A DNA stretch of 64,000 nucleotides from Raineyella sp034933565 (GCF_034933565.1 NZ_JAYFNG010000026.1:35696-99695); one strand, 5' to 3'; positions 25,670-36,154 are shown, counted from the stretch's first letter. The notes: generated by a model not told the origin, from the sequence alone. Numbers and translations: made by a program.

Positions 25670-25692
25670 ACGATTAGCGGCAGACTGTCCGC

Positions 25693-27030
25693 ATGGACAA
25701 GCAGACCGAGTACGTGCTCCGATCGCTCGAGGAGCGCGATGTCCGATTCGTACGTCTCTGGTTCACCGACGTGCTGGGGTTCCTGAAGTCCGTCGCGATC
25801 GCTCCCGCCGAGCTCGAGGGCGCGTTCGACGAGGGCATCGGCTTCGACGGGTCGGCGGTCGAGGGCTTCGCCCGCGTGTATGAATCCGACATGGTCGCCC
25901 ACCCCGACCCGTCCACCTTCCAGCTGCTGCCGTGGCGCGAGGAGGCCGGCGGGACGGCCCGGATGTTCTGTGACATCCGCCACCCCGACGGGTCGCCGTC
26001 CTGGGCCGACCCGCGCTATGTGCTCAAGCGCGCCCTGTCGCGGGCCTCGGACATGGGCTACACGTTCTACTGTCACCCGGAGATCGAGTTCTTCCTGATC
26101 GAGGCGGAGCGTCAGACCGGCCGGGAGCCGACGCCGATCGACCACTCCGGCTACTTCGACCACACCGCCCAGCCGCAGGGCACCGACTTCCGCCGGGCCG
26201 CGATCACCATGCTCGAGCAGATGGGCATCTCGGTCGAGTTCTCCCACCACGAGGCGGGGGCGGGCCAGCAGGAGATCGACCTGCGCTACGCCGACGCCCT
26301 GTCGATGGCCGACAACATCATGACCTTCCGGGTGGTGGTGAAGGAGGTCGCGATGAGCAAGGGCGTACGGGCGACGTTCATGCCCAAGCCGTTCACCGAC
26401 GAGCCGGGCTCGGGCATGCACACCCACATGTCCCTGTTCGAGGGCGACAACAACGTCTTCCACGACGCGTCGGCGGAGTACAACCTCTCCAAGACCGGGC
26501 GGCACTTCATCGCCGGTCTGCTGGCCCATGCCGCCGAGATCACCGCGGTCACCAACCAGTGGGTCAACTCGTACAAGCGTCTGGTGCACGGCGACGAGGC
26601 CCCGTCCTTCATCAGCTGGGGTCGCAACAACCGTTCCGCCCTGGTCCGGGTGCCGATGTACAAGCCGACCAAGGGCAGCTCGGCCCGTGTCGAGCTGCGC
26701 TCCATCGACTCGGCGTCCAACCCGTACCTGGCGTACGCCCTGGCGCTGGCGGCGGGCCTGGACGGCATCGAGCGCGAGCTCGAGCTGCCGCCGGAGGCCG
26801 AGGACGACGTCTGGTCGCTGACCGAGCGGGAGCGCAGGATGCTCGGCATCAGGACCCTGCCGCGCAGCCTGGAGGAGGCCATCGAGGTGATGGAGGGCTC
26901 CGAGCTGGTCGCCGAGACGCTCGGCACCCATGTGTACGAGTTCTTCCTGCGCAACAAGCGCGCCGAGTTCGAGTCCTACCGCCACCGGGTGACTGCCTAC
27001 GAGCTCGACACGATGCTGCCGAACCTCTGA
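25693..27030 (+). CDS. glnA2: Glutamine synthetase-family protein, GlnA2 type
   Basis: The 445-residue product is the short GSI-alpha type. Active-site signatures are present: GFDGSAVEGF, the metal ligands in HPEIEFFL, the nucleotide segment FMPKPFTDEPGSGMHTHMS, and NNRSALVRVP. The region corresponding to the adenylylation loop (EAEDDVWSLTERERR) has no tyrosine, so GlnE should not modify it. GlnA2 proteins beside glnE may act on glutamate, gamma-glutamyl or polyamine substrates; this one is unassigned. ATG 25693 follows CAGACT by 6 nt without a ribosome site. glnE lies one gene downstream. Confidence 0.92.
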   Translation: MDKQTEYVLRSLEERDVRFVRLWFTDVLGFLKSVAIAPAELEGAFDEGIGFDGSAVEGFARVYESDMVAHPDPSTFQLLPWREEAGGTARMFCDIRHPDGSPSWADPRYVLKRALSRASDMGYTFYCHPEIEFFLIEAERQTGREPTPIDHSGYFDHTAQPQGTDFRRAAITMLEQMGISVEFSHHEAGAGQQEIDLRYADALSMADNIMTFRVVVKEVAMSKGVRATFMPKPFTDEPGSGMHTHMSLFEGDNNVFHDASAEYNLSKTGRHFIAGLLAHAAEITAVTNQWVNSYKRLVHGDEAPSFISWGRNNRSALVRVPMYKPTKGSSARVELRSIDSASNPYLAYALALAAGLDGIERELELPPEAEDDVWSLTERERRMLGIRTLPRSLEEAIEVMEGSELVAETLGTHVYEFFLRNKRAEFESYRHRVTAYELDTMLPNL

Positions 27031-27084
27031 CCCCTTCCCTCGGGGCTGACCCCTTCCCTCGGGGCTGTCGCCTTCCGCGCGGGG
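27027..27084 (+). repeat. 19-bp tandem repeat at the glnA2 stop
   Basis: CTGACCCCTTCCCTCGGGG occurs twice exactly (27027-27045, 27046-27064) and once degenerately (27065-27084). The first copy contains the glnA2 stop codon, so the array lies at the convergent gene ends. Confidence 0.9.
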
Positions 27085-27104
27085 CGGTCGCCGTGGCCGG
27101 GCGA

Positions 27105-28010
27105 TCAGGCGACCAGCGGCAGCAGCGGGGACAGATCGGTGCGCAGGCCCGACGCGCTGATCGCATGCCGGGCGACGGCGTCGGCCCAGTCGAGTCGCCC
27201 GCTCATCACCCGCAGGAAGGTGGTCGCGTCGGTCTCGACGATCGCCGGCGGCGTGCCCCGGGTGTGGGCGGGCTCGGGGACCAGCGCGACGCCCGATGCG
27301 GCCCGGGCGGGATCGCCGATCTGCACCGCCGCGTACGGCGGGATGCGGACCTCGATCGCCTTACCCGGGGCCCGGGCGGCGAGGATGTCGGCCAACGTAC
27401 GGACCGCGCTCGCCGTCGCCTCGACGGGCGGGGCCGCGACCGCCCGCCCGCCCTGCCCGAGGACCCGGGCCAGGTCGTCGTGGAACAGCACGATCTCCAG
27501 CACCTGCACCCGCAGGAAGTCGAGCAGGCTGAGCTGTCCCGCGCCGGTGTCCACCAGCGGTGGCAGGTCACCGTCGAGCAGCCCGGCGACGAGGTCCTCG
27601 ATGACCGCCACCAGGTCCTCGGCCGGTACGGCCGCGGTGTCGTGTCCGGCGGTGTCGTGTCCGGCGGTGTCGAGGACACCGTCGTGGTGGTCCCCGGAGG
27701 ATCGTAGCTGGGCGGCGTACCGCTCCAGGTCGACCGGCCGGGTGGTGGTGGGGCGGGTGGCCGAGGGCGAGGTGGTCGACGGCCGGGCCACCGAGTGCCC
27801 GGTCGACGACAGGTGCAGGTCGCCCCTCACCTCGGTCAGCCGCCTCAGCGCCTCGGTGCACAGCAGGTGGATGTCCCGGTCCGGGTGGATCGGCAGGGCG
27901 TGCTCGGCCGGGGTGAGCCCGACGACGACGTCCGCCACGGTCCGCAGTGCCTCGGCGAAGGTACGACGCAGTTTCTGGGTCCGGCGCTGGGCCTTGATCG
28001 TCGATGTCAC
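27105..28010 (-). CDS. SCP2/MDMPI-type hypothetical protein ('sterol carrier family')
   Basis: The 301-residue protein has a helical N-terminal half like mycothiol-dependent maleylpyruvate isomerase relatives (HLLCTEALRRLTEV, DFLRVQVLEIVLFHDDLARV). The C-terminal half resembles the bacterial SCP2-like domain (KAIEVRIPPYAAVQIGDPAR, ATTFLRVMSGRLDW). Such proteins may bind small lipophilic or thiol ligands; function unproven. Residues near 130 contain H-D-T-A-G repeats encoded by a 15-bp DNA duplication (about 27640-27672). GTG 28010 has TAGCGT 7 nt upstream and no ribosome site. It is convergent with glnA2 and divergent from glnE. Confidence 0.7.
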   Translation of the reverse strand: MTSTIKAQRRTQKLRRTFAEALRTVADVVVGLTPAEHALPIHPDRDIHLLCTEALRRLTEVRGDLHLSSTGHSVARPSTTSPSATRPTTTRPVDLERYAAQLRSSGDHHDGVLDTAGHDTAGHDTAAVPAEDLVAVIEDLVAGLLDGDLPPLVDTGAGQLSLLDFLRVQVLEIVLFHDDLARVLGQGGRAVAAPPVEATASAVRTLADILAARAPGKAIEVRIPPYAAVQIGDPARAASGVALVPEPAHTRGTPPAIVETDATTFLRVMSGRLDWADAVARHAISASGLRTDLSPLLPLVA

Positions 28011-28132
28011 CGCAGCGACGCTACCCCGCGCGGATGACCGTGGCGTGGCGATGCGGCCGTGGGGGCCGAAGGGTGTGTCGTACGCTGCAGCCTGGGCCGG
28101 ACCACCGGGACGACGACACGGCAGGACGTACG

Positions 28133-31105
28133 ATGCGAGGCATGGATCGGCTGGAGACCACCGTCGGGCGACTGGCACGTCTCGGCTTCTCCGACGCCGG
28201 ACGGGCCGAGCTTCTGCTCGGCGGCTGGCCCACCGGTGCGGAGGCCTGTCTCGAGCTGCTCACCGACGCCGCGGACCCCGACCTCGCCCTCACCGGTCTG
28301 CACCGTCTCGTGGAGGAGCAGCCCGACCTGCCCGCCCGGATGGTCGACGATCCCGACCTGGCCCGGCGTCTCGTCCACGTCCTGGGCGCCAGCCTCGGTC
28401 TCCAGCAGCACCTGTTCCGCTTCCCCGGCCACATCGACCTGTTGTCCGGTCCGCTGGAGCGGACCCCCGCCGCCACCCTGCGATCCCGGCTGCTGTCGGC
28501 CGTCGGGGCCGACGAGGCGTCCCCGGCACCGGTCGCGACCCGGCTCAGCGGCGACGAGCTGCGCGTCGCCTACCACTCGGCACTGCTGCGGATCGCGGCG
28601 CGTGACCTGTGCGCCGCCGACCCGGTGGCCATCCAGCCGACGATCTCCGCCGAGCTGTCCGACCTCGCCGACGCGGTGCTGGAGTCCGCCCTGGCCGTCG
28701 CCCGCGGCCAGATCGGCGCCGAGGAGGCGGCCCGGCTCCGGCTGGCCGTGGTGGCTCTGGGCAAGACCGGGGCGCGCGAGCTGAACTACGTCTCCGACGT
28801 CGACGTGCTCTACGTCGTGGAGCCCGCCCCGGCGCTGGACGGGGTGCCGCCGCTCGGCGGCGACGCCCTGGCGACCCTGGGGACCAAGCTGGCCTCGGCA
28901 CTGCAGCGGGTCTGCTCGGCGCACTCCGGGGTCGGCACGATCTGGCCGGTCGATGCGGCCCTGCGCCCCGAGGGCAAGGCCGGCCCGCTGGTCCGTACGC
29001 TCGCCAGCCACCGCATGTACTACGAGAAGTGGGCCAAGGCCTGGGAGTTCCAGGCGATGCTCAAGGCCCGGCCGGCCGCCGGCGACCGGGACCTCGGCAA
29101 GGCGTTCGTCGACCTGGTCTCACCGATGGTCTGGCAGGTCGGCGGCCGCGAGGGGTTCGTCCACGACGTGCAGGCGATGCGCAAGCGGGTCGTCCGGCTC
29201 ATCCCCGCCAAGGAACAGGGCCGCGAGATCAAGCTCGGCGAGGGCGGCCTGCGTGACACCGAGTTCACCGTGCAGCTGCTCGAGCTGGTCCACGGCCGCG
29301 CCGACGACCGGCTCCGCGAGCCCGGCACCCTGCCCGGTCTGCGGGCCCTGGTCGAGCACGGCTACGTCGGCCGCGAGGACGGCGCCGAGATGGCGGCCGC
29401 CTATCGCTTCCAGCGGACGATGGAGCACCGGGTGCAGCTCTACAAGCTGCGCCGTACGCACCTGCTCCCCGATGACGAGGCGGGGCTGCGCCGTCTCGGG
29501 CGGTCCCTGGGTTTCCGCCGCAAGCCCGCCGAGGACATCGTCAAGGCCTGGCGGGACAGCTCCCGGCGGGTCGTCGGGCTGCACCAGCGGGTGTTCTACT
29601 CGCCCCTGCTGGAGGCCGTCTCGCAGATCACCACCGAGGGGCTGCGGCTCACCGCGCAGGGCGCCGAGGACCGGCTGCGGGGCCTGGGCTACGCCGACCC
29701 GAAGGCCGCGATGACGCACCTCGCGGCGCTCACCCAGGGGATCACCCGGCAGGCGGAGATCCAGCGGCAGATCCTGCCGGCGATGCTCGGCTGGATGGCC
29801 GACGGCCCCAACCCGGACGCCGGGCTGCTGGCGTTCCGCAAGGTCTCCGAGGGACTCGGCCGGACCTCGTGGTACCTGCGCGCCCTGCGCGACGGCGGCG
29901 CCATGGCCGAACGGCTGGCGTTGGTCCTGTCCACCAGCCGGTACGCCACCGACATGCTGCTGCGGTCCCCGCAGTCGGTGCAGATCCTCGCCGATGAGGG
30001 GGAGGAGCTGCCCCGCCCGCTGGACAAGCTGGTGTCGGACTTCACCGCCGCCGCGCTCCGCCACGACGATGCCCGGTCCGCGACCGACGCGATCCGGGCG
30101 CTGCGGCGCGCCGAACTGCTCCGGGTCTCGATGGCCGACATCCTGCACCGGATCGACGTCGAGGGGGTCGGTGACGCCCTCGCCAACCTGGCCGCCGCGA
30201 CGCTGGGTGCGGCCCTGCAGGTGGTCGCCCGGGAGGCGGAGCAGCGCGGCGAGCCGCTGCCGGCCATCGCGGTGATGGCGATGGGCCGGTGGGGCGGCGG
30301 TGAGATGTCGTACGCCTCCGACGCCGACTGCATGTTCGTGATGGAGGACGCCGACGACCCCGAGAGCCAGCGGCGTGCCATCGCCGCGGTCACCCGGTTG
30401 CGCGAGCTGCTCCATCAGCCCGGTGCCGATCCGGCGCTGGAGATCGACGCGGACCTGCGCCCGGAGGGCAAGGGTGGGCCGATGGTCCGCTCGCTCGAGT
30501 CGTACCGCGCCTACTACGGGCGCTGGTCCTCGACCTGGGAGGCCCAGGCGCTCGTCCGGTGCGCCGTCGGGGCGGGGGACCGGGCCCTCGGTGAGCAGTT
30601 GCTGGCGGTGGTCGAGCCGCTGCGCTGGCCCGAGGGTGGCCTCACCGAGGCGCAGGTCCGGGAGATCCGGCGGCTGAAGGCGCGGATGGAGGCCGAGCGG
30701 CTGCCACGCGGCGTCGAACGCTCCCGGCACACCAAGCTCGGGCCCGGCGGCCTCAGCGACGTGGAATGGGTCGTCCAGCTCATCCAGCTGCAGCACGCGT
30801 ACGAGCATCCGGAGCTGCGGACGACGCGGACGCTGCCCGCGCTGCGGGCCGAGCGGGACCTCGGCCTGGTGTCGCACGCCGATGCGGCGGTGCTCGAGGA
30901 GGCCTGGCTACTGGCCAGCCGGATCCGCAATGTCATCATGCTGGTCCGGGGCCGGGCCTCCGACACGCTGCCGACCGACGGGGCGGATGCCGCGGCGGTG
31001 GCGGCGGCGATGGGGTTCGACGGATCGGGCCCGCTGAAGGCGCACTACGGCGAGGTCACCCACCGGGCGCGCGGCGTCGTCGAACGGCTCTTCTGGGGGG
31101 AATGA
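28133..31105 (+). CDS. glnE: Bifunctional glutamine synthetase adenylyltransferase / adenylyl-removing enzyme
   Basis: The 990-residue product has two nucleotidyltransferase domains. The N-terminal deadenylylation domain has GKTGARELNYVSDVDVLYV near residue 209, and the C-terminal adenylylation domain has GRWGGGEMSYASDADCMFV near 720. Each is followed by a helical bundle (VHDVQAMRKRVVRLIP; KARMEAERLPRG). GlnE switches GlnA activity in response to nitrogen state; its likely target is the GlnA encoded at 46126-47547. ATG 28133 is preferred because AGGA lies 6 nt upstream; ATG 28142 is the alternative. Confidence 0.97.
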   Translation: MRGMDRLETTVGRLARLGFSDAGRAELLLGGWPTGAEACLELLTDAADPDLALTGLHRLVEEQPDLPARMVDDPDLARRLVHVLGASLGLQQHLFRFPGHIDLLSGPLERTPAATLRSRLLSAVGADEASPAPVATRLSGDELRVAYHSALLRIAARDLCAADPVAIQPTISAELSDLADAVLESALAVARGQIGAEEAARLRLAVVALGKTGARELNYVSDVDVLYVVEPAPALDGVPPLGGDALATLGTKLASALQRVCSAHSGVGTIWPVDAALRPEGKAGPLVRTLASHRMYYEKWAKAWEFQAMLKARPAAGDRDLGKAFVDLVSPMVWQVGGREGFVHDVQAMRKRVVRLIPAKEQGREIKLGEGGLRDTEFTVQLLELVHGRADDRLREPGTLPGLRALVEHGYVGREDGAEMAAAYRFQRTMEHRVQLYKLRRTHLLPDDEAGLRRLGRSLGFRRKPAEDIVKAWRDSSRRVVGLHQRVFYSPLLEAVSQITTEGLRLTAQGAEDRLRGLGYADPKAAMTHLAALTQGITRQAEIQRQILPAMLGWMADGPNPDAGLLAFRKVSEGLGRTSWYLRALRDGGAMAERLALVLSTSRYATDMLLRSPQSVQILADEGEELPRPLDKLVSDFTAAALRHDDARSATDAIRALRRAELLRVSMADILHRIDVEGVGDALANLAAATLGAALQVVAREAEQRGEPLPAIAVMAMGRWGGGEMSYASDADCMFVMEDADDPESQRRAIAAVTRLRELLHQPGADPALEIDADLRPEGKGGPMVRSLESYRAYYGRWSSTWEAQALVRCAVGAGDRALGEQLLAVVEPLRWPEGGLTEAQVREIRRLKARMEAERLPRGVERSRHTKLGPGGLSDVEWVVQLIQLQHAYEHPELRTTRTLPALRAERDLGLVSHADAAVLEEAWLLASRIRNVIMLVRGRASDTLPTDGADAAAVAAAMGFDGSGPLKAHYGEVTHRARGVVERLFWGE

Positions 31106-31135
31106 CCGCGTCGATCTGCATCGGGGCGCCATGCC

Positions 31136-31186
31136 GTCAACAGGCACCGGGTGTCAACAGGTGCTGGGTGTCAACAGGCGCTGCGT
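31136..31186 (+). repeat. 17-bp tandem repeat (3 copies plus a remnant)
   Basis: Three units beginning GTCAACAGG (31136-31152, 31153-31169, 31170-31186) differ at a few positions, and a degraded fourth follows to about 31212. They lie between glnE and the convergent Cys-rich gene. Confidence 0.9.
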
Positions 31187-31284
31187 GTCAGGTCACAGGC
31201 GCTGAGGTCAACGTGCACTGGGCACATGCATCGGGGGCCGTGCCCGACAGTGGTCGGAACGGCCCCCGATGACTGACGTCGGGA

Positions 31285-31389
31285 TCAGGACTTCGCCTTG
31301 TGGTCGCAGTTCGGGCAGGTGCAGGCGGCTACAGTCGCTCCGCATCCGCACTCACACATCGCCTCGGCGTTCTGCGTGCTGTCAGCCAT
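31285..31389 (-). CDS. 34-residue cysteine-rich, metallothionein-like protein
   Basis: ATG 31389 is backed by AAAGGTG 7 nt upstream, and the frame ends at TGA 31285. The 34 residues contain six cysteines spaced C-x-C-x-C (12, 14, 16) and C-x-C-x2-C (23, 25, 28), followed by Asp29-His30. That is enough for one tetrahedral Zn2+ or a small Cu+ cluster. It resembles minimal bacterial metallothioneins or a zinc knuckle. It lies upstream of nadC in the same direction with a 300-bp-scale repeat-bearing gap, so cotranscription is uncertain. No homolog is recognised by name. Confidence 0.7.
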   Translation of the reverse strand: MADSTQNAEAMCECGCGATVAACTCPNCDHKAKS

Positions 31390-31516
31390 ATGGTTCACCT
31401 TTCGCCGGAAATCTGCGTGGCTCAAGTCTGCCTCCGGTGGGGCGCGGCTGTCTGCAGAAACGCCCTGTTCGGCGTGACCGGATCGTGTCCTTCGTCACGG
31501 TCCGAGACGGGTGGGG

Positions 31517-31572
31517 CCGAGGTGGGTCGGTCGGCCCGCGGCAGGTCGATCCGAGGTGGGTCGGTCGGCCCG
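31517..31572 (+). repeat. 22-bp direct repeat, two exact copies
   Basis: Identical 22-mers starting CCGAGGTGGGTCGG at 31517-31538 and 31551-31572 lie just past the nadC stop, with 12 bp between them. Confidence 0.85.
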
Positions 31573-31579
31573 AGACGGG

Positions 31580-32488
31580 TCAGTGGACCCGCAGGTCGAA
31601 GCCGAGGTCGAGCACCGTCGCGGAGTGGCTCAGTGCCCCCACTGAGATGTAGTCGACACCGGTGGCGCCGTACGCGGCGGCGTCGGCCAGGGTCAGCCCG
31701 CCGCTCGCCTCGGTGCGGACCCCGGCCGGGCGCGCGAGCCCGACGGCGGCCCGCACCGTGGCCGGATCCATGTTGTCGAGCAGCAGCAGGTCGGCACCGG
31801 CCTCGATCGCCTCGGCCACCTGGGCCAGGGTGTCGCACTCCACCTCGACCGATATCCCCGGGGCATGACGGCGCACCGCGGCGTACGCGGCGGCCACCGA
31901 GCCGGCGGCGGCGATGTGGTTGTCCTTGATCAGTGCGGCGTCCCCCAGGCCCATCCGGTGGTTCACCCCGCCGCCGCAGCGCACCGCGTACTTCTGCAGG
32001 ACGCGCAGCCCGGGCACCGTCTTGCGGGTGTCGCGGACCCTGGTCGAGGTGGCGGCCAGGGCGTCGGCCCAGGCGGCGGTCGCGGTGGCGACCCCGGAGA
32101 GCTGGCAGAGCAGGTTCAGCATGCTGCGCTCACCGGTCAGCAGGGTGCGCAGCGGCCCGGTGGCGGTGACCACCAGGTCGCCCGGCGCGACCCGGTCACC
32201 GTCGGCGCGTACGGTGCGGACCTCGACCTGGGTGCCCTCCCGGGCGGCCTCGGCGTGCAGCACCGCCGCAGCCACCGGGACGCCGGCCAGGCAGCCGGGC
32301 CGGCGGGCCAGCACATCGGCGGTGCCGGTCGCGGCCGCGGGCAGCGTCGCCTCGGAGGTGACGTCCGGCCCCCAGGAGAGGTCCTCGGCGAGCGTACGGT
32401 CCGCGATCTCGGCCACCAGCCGCGGATCGAGACCTGCGCCCGTCAGTGCGACGGTGACCTCCTGCGGCCAGGGGAACGGTTCGGTCAT
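31580..32488 (-). CDS. nadC: Nicotinate-nucleotide pyrophosphorylase (carboxylating)
   Basis: The 302-residue enzyme converts quinolinate and PRPP to nicotinate mononucleotide, the last step of the local NAD branch. Family motifs are present: RDTRKTVPGLR (PRPP/quinolinate-binding Arg and Lys), GGVNHRMGLGDAALIKDNH, EVECDTL, LLLDNM and SGG. ATG 32488 overlaps the nadB stop in an ATGA arrangement, with GGAGG upstream, so translation is coupled. Confidence 0.97.
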   Translation of the reverse strand: MTEPFPWPQEVTVALTGAGLDPRLVAEIADRTLAEDLSWGPDVTSEATLPAAATGTADVLARRPGCLAGVPVAAAVLHAEAAREGTQVEVRTVRADGDRVAPGDLVVTATGPLRTLLTGERSMLNLLCQLSGVATATAAWADALAATSTRVRDTRKTVPGLRVLQKYAVRCGGGVNHRMGLGDAALIKDNHIAAAGSVAAAYAAVRRHAPGISVEVECDTLAQVAEAIEAGADLLLLDNMDPATVRAAVGLARPAGVRTEASGGLTLADAAAYGATGVDYISVGALSHSATVLDLGFDLRVH

Positions 32489-34310
32489 GCCAGGGCCTCC
32501 TGCAGGTGGATGGTCCGGGCCGGATGCCCGGAGGTTGTGCCGCTGCCCAGCGGCTGGACGGTGACGGCGGGGCTGCCGTCGGGGCCGAGGGCCAGGCACA
32601 GGTGGTGTTGCCAGTCCTCGGCAGGCTGCGGATGATCGGCGCGCCGGTGACAGCCGCGCGACTCGGTCCGCAGCATCGCCGCGGTGGCGACCAGCGTGGC
32701 AACGGTGTGCAGGTTCGTCATGTCGACGATGTCGTCGTCGAGCCGGACGTCGCTCGGTGCGGCAGGCCGCGCGTCGGCGTGGGTGCCCTCACTCGCGTCG
32801 GCGCCCGCACCACTTGCACCGGTGCTCGGGCCTGTGCCGGTGCCTACGTCGGTGCCGAGGGACGGCAGGTCAGCCAGCGCGGCCAGCGCACCGGCCAGGG
32901 CGGCGCCGGTGCGGGAGACCTCCACGCCGCGGTCCATGATGGCGCGCAGCCGGTCGCGGTGGGCGGGGTCGAGCAGCGTGGCGGTGCCGGGATGGGCCGA
33001 CCGGCGCTCCGGGCCGGTGGTCCGCGGGGCGGGGGCGGTCAGGGTGCCGGTGCGCCAGGCGGCCGCCAGCAGCGCACCGACCCGGTCGCCGGCGACGAGC
33101 CCCTCGGTCAGCGAGTTCGACGCCAGCCGATTGGCCCCCTGGACCCCGGTCGCGGCGACCTCGCCGACCGCGTACAGGCCGGGCACGCTGGTCCGCCCGT
33201 CCAGGTCGGCGGCGATGCCACCGCACAGGTAGTGGGCGCCCGGGCGCACCGGGATCGGCTCGGTGACCGGGTCGACGCCGCGATCGCGGCACAGCTGCAG
33301 GATCGACGGGAACCGTTGCACCCAGGTGCGCTCGCCGAAGTCCCGGGCGTCGAGGAAGAGGTGCTCCTCCCCGGTGCGGGTCATGTGGGCCTGCATGGCG
33401 GCCGACACAACGTCGCGCGGCGCCAGGTCCGCCAGCGGGTGCAGCCCGGCCATCACCCGGCGTCCCGCGTGGTCCACGATCACCGCGCCCTCGCCGCGGA
33501 CGGCCTCGGAGACCAGCACACCGCGGTCGCCGGGGACCCGGTGGGCGGGGTCGATCCACAGCACGGTCGGGTGGAACTGGGTGAACTCCATGTCGCGGAC
33601 CACCGCGCCGGCCCGGTAGGCCATCGCGATGCCGTCGCCGGTCGCCACCGGTGGGTTGGTCGTCAACGGCCAGACCTGCCCGATGCCGCCGCTGGCCAGG
33701 ACGACCGCGGCGGCCAGCCAGTCGCCGATCGTGCCGTCGTCCTGCCGCACCCGGACGCCGCGGGTCCGGCCCGCGGGGTCGGTGAGGATGTCGAGCGCCC
33801 GCAGGTGCTCCAGCACCTCCACCGACGAGCCGGGCGACCCGGCCGCCCGGCCCAGCGCGACAGCCAGCGCCCGCTCCACCTCGTGGCCACTGGCGTCGCC
33901 GCCGGCGTGCAGGATCCGGCGGGCGTGGTGACCGCCCTCCAGGTGCAGGTCGTACGCCCCCGAGTCGTCCCGGTCGAACCGGGCACCGAGCCCGACCAGC
34001 CGGCGGATCGCGGCGGGGGCGCCGTCGACGAGTTCGCGGACCGCGTGGGTCTCGCACAGGCCGGCCCCGGCGACGAGCGTGTCGTGCACGTGGGACTCGG
34101 CGGTGTCGGTGGTGTCCCAGACCGCGGCGAGCCCGCCCTGGGCCCAGTCGGTCGAGCCGTCGGTGAGCCCGGCCCGGGTGAGCAGCACGGCGGGGACGCC
34201 GGCGGCGGCAAGATGCACCGCGGCGGACAGCCCGGCGGCCCCCGACCCGACGATGAGGACCCCGGTCGAGCGCTGCCAGGCGGCCCGGGCCGTCGGGATG
34301 CGTACGGTCA

Positions 34311-34311
<1 letters not shown>
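32485..34311 (-). CDS. nadB: L-aspartate oxidase
   Basis: This 608-residue flavoprotein oxidises L-aspartate to iminoaspartate for NadA. The N-terminal FAD-binding GSGAAGLSAAVHLA is followed by GLTDGSTDWAQGGLAA, the family segment GGHHARRILHAGGDASG and SNSLTEGLV. The C-terminal helical region contains a variable T/G/A/D-rich insert (near residues 510-545) that lengthens the protein relative to E. coli NadB. ATG 34311 shares a base with the nadA stop (TGATG). Confidence 0.96.
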
Positions 34312-35321
<1,010 letters not shown>

Positions 35322-35342
35322 GGGGGTCGCTCCTTCGATCAG

Positions 35343-35365
35343 GTTTTCGACTATAAGGCGAAAAC
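35343..35365. promoter_or_regulatory. Predicted NrtR operator containing both divergent -10 elements
   Basis: GTTTTCG (35343-35349) and CGAAAAC (35359-35365) form a 7-bp inverted repeat around a 9-bp centre. The centre includes TATAAG on the plus strand (35352-35357) and TATAGT on the minus strand (35355-35350). These are good -10 hexamers for nrtR and nadA respectively. A repressor bound here would shut both promoters. Assignment to NrtR follows from the adjacent regulator gene and NAD operon. Confidence 0.75.
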
Positions 35366-35380
35366 TGGGGGAACTGTAGC

Positions 35381-36142
35381 ATGCGACACGTGGATGCTGA
35401 CAAGGGGGGCGGGAGCGGTCCGCTGCGCGACGACGCCGGGGTGGCGAAGTACCGGCACGAGGCGATCGCCGCCGTGCTCCAGGTCCGGCCGGTGTCGGGG
35501 ACGGAGGCGATGGCGCTCTCGGTCCTGGCCACCCGGCGGCGACGGGCGCCGTACGCCCGGCACTGGGCCCTGCCCAGCGGGCCGGTGGAGGTCGACGAGT
35601 CGATCGGGCAGAGCGCCCGGCGCCACCTGGCCGCCAAGGTCGATCTGGCCGAGGTGGCCCACCTCGAGCAGCTGGAGACCCTGAGCGACCCGGCCCGCGA
35701 CCCGTACGACCGGACGATCGCCACCGCCTACCTCGGCCTGGTGCCCTGGACCAGTGACCCCGCCCTGCCGGCGAACGGCGGCTGGCTGCCGGTCGACGAG
35801 CTGCCGGCGATGGCCTTCGACCACGCCGCGGTGGTCTCGCACGCGGTGGCCCGGACCCGGGCGAAGCTCTCGTACACCAACATCGGCTTCGCCCTGGCCT
35901 CCGAGGAGTTCACCATGGCGCAGCTGCGCGATGCGTACGCCGCCGCCCTGGGCCACGAGGTGAGCGCCACCAACCTGCAGCGGATCCTGGTCCGGCGCGG
36001 ACAGTTGGTCGCCACCGGGTCGCTGTCCGCGCCGGGCAGCGCCGGGGGACGGCCCGCGAAGTTGTTCCGCTTCACCAGCCGTGGGCTGGCCGTCACCGAT
36101 CCGTTCGCGACGCTGCGGCCGACCGGGGTCGTGCACGGCTGA
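35381..36142 (+). CDS. nrtR: NrtR-type NUDIX-fold transcriptional regulator of NAD synthesis
   Basis: The 253-residue protein has an N-terminal NUDIX-like domain (about 20-150) whose catalytic box is degraded: GPVEVDESIGQSARRHLAAK lacks the RE-x2-EE core, so it should sense rather than hydrolyse an ADP-ribose-type ligand. The C-terminal winged helix (about 165-245; LRDAYAAALGHEVSATNLQR, GRPAKLFRF) binds DNA. Divergence from nadABC matches the Corynebacterium NdnR arrangement. GGGGGAA precedes the ATG. Confidence 0.9.
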   Translation: MRHVDADKGGGSGPLRDDAGVAKYRHEAIAAVLQVRPVSGTEAMALSVLATRRRRAPYARHWALPSGPVEVDESIGQSARRHLAAKVDLAEVAHLEQLETLSDPARDPYDRTIATAYLGLVPWTSDPALPANGGWLPVDELPAMAFDHAAVVSHAVARTRAKLSYTNIGFALASEEFTMAQLRDAYAAALGHEVSATNLQRILVRRGQLVATGSLSAPGSAGGRPAKLFRFTSRGLAVTDPFATLRPTGVVHG

Positions 36143-36154
36143 GTCGCCCGGGGT

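Noticed and set aside
28004..28132. Longer GlnE start at 28004
   Set aside because: The added 43 residues overlap the divergent gene's start, have no ribosome site and read as low-complexity Arg/Gly sequence.
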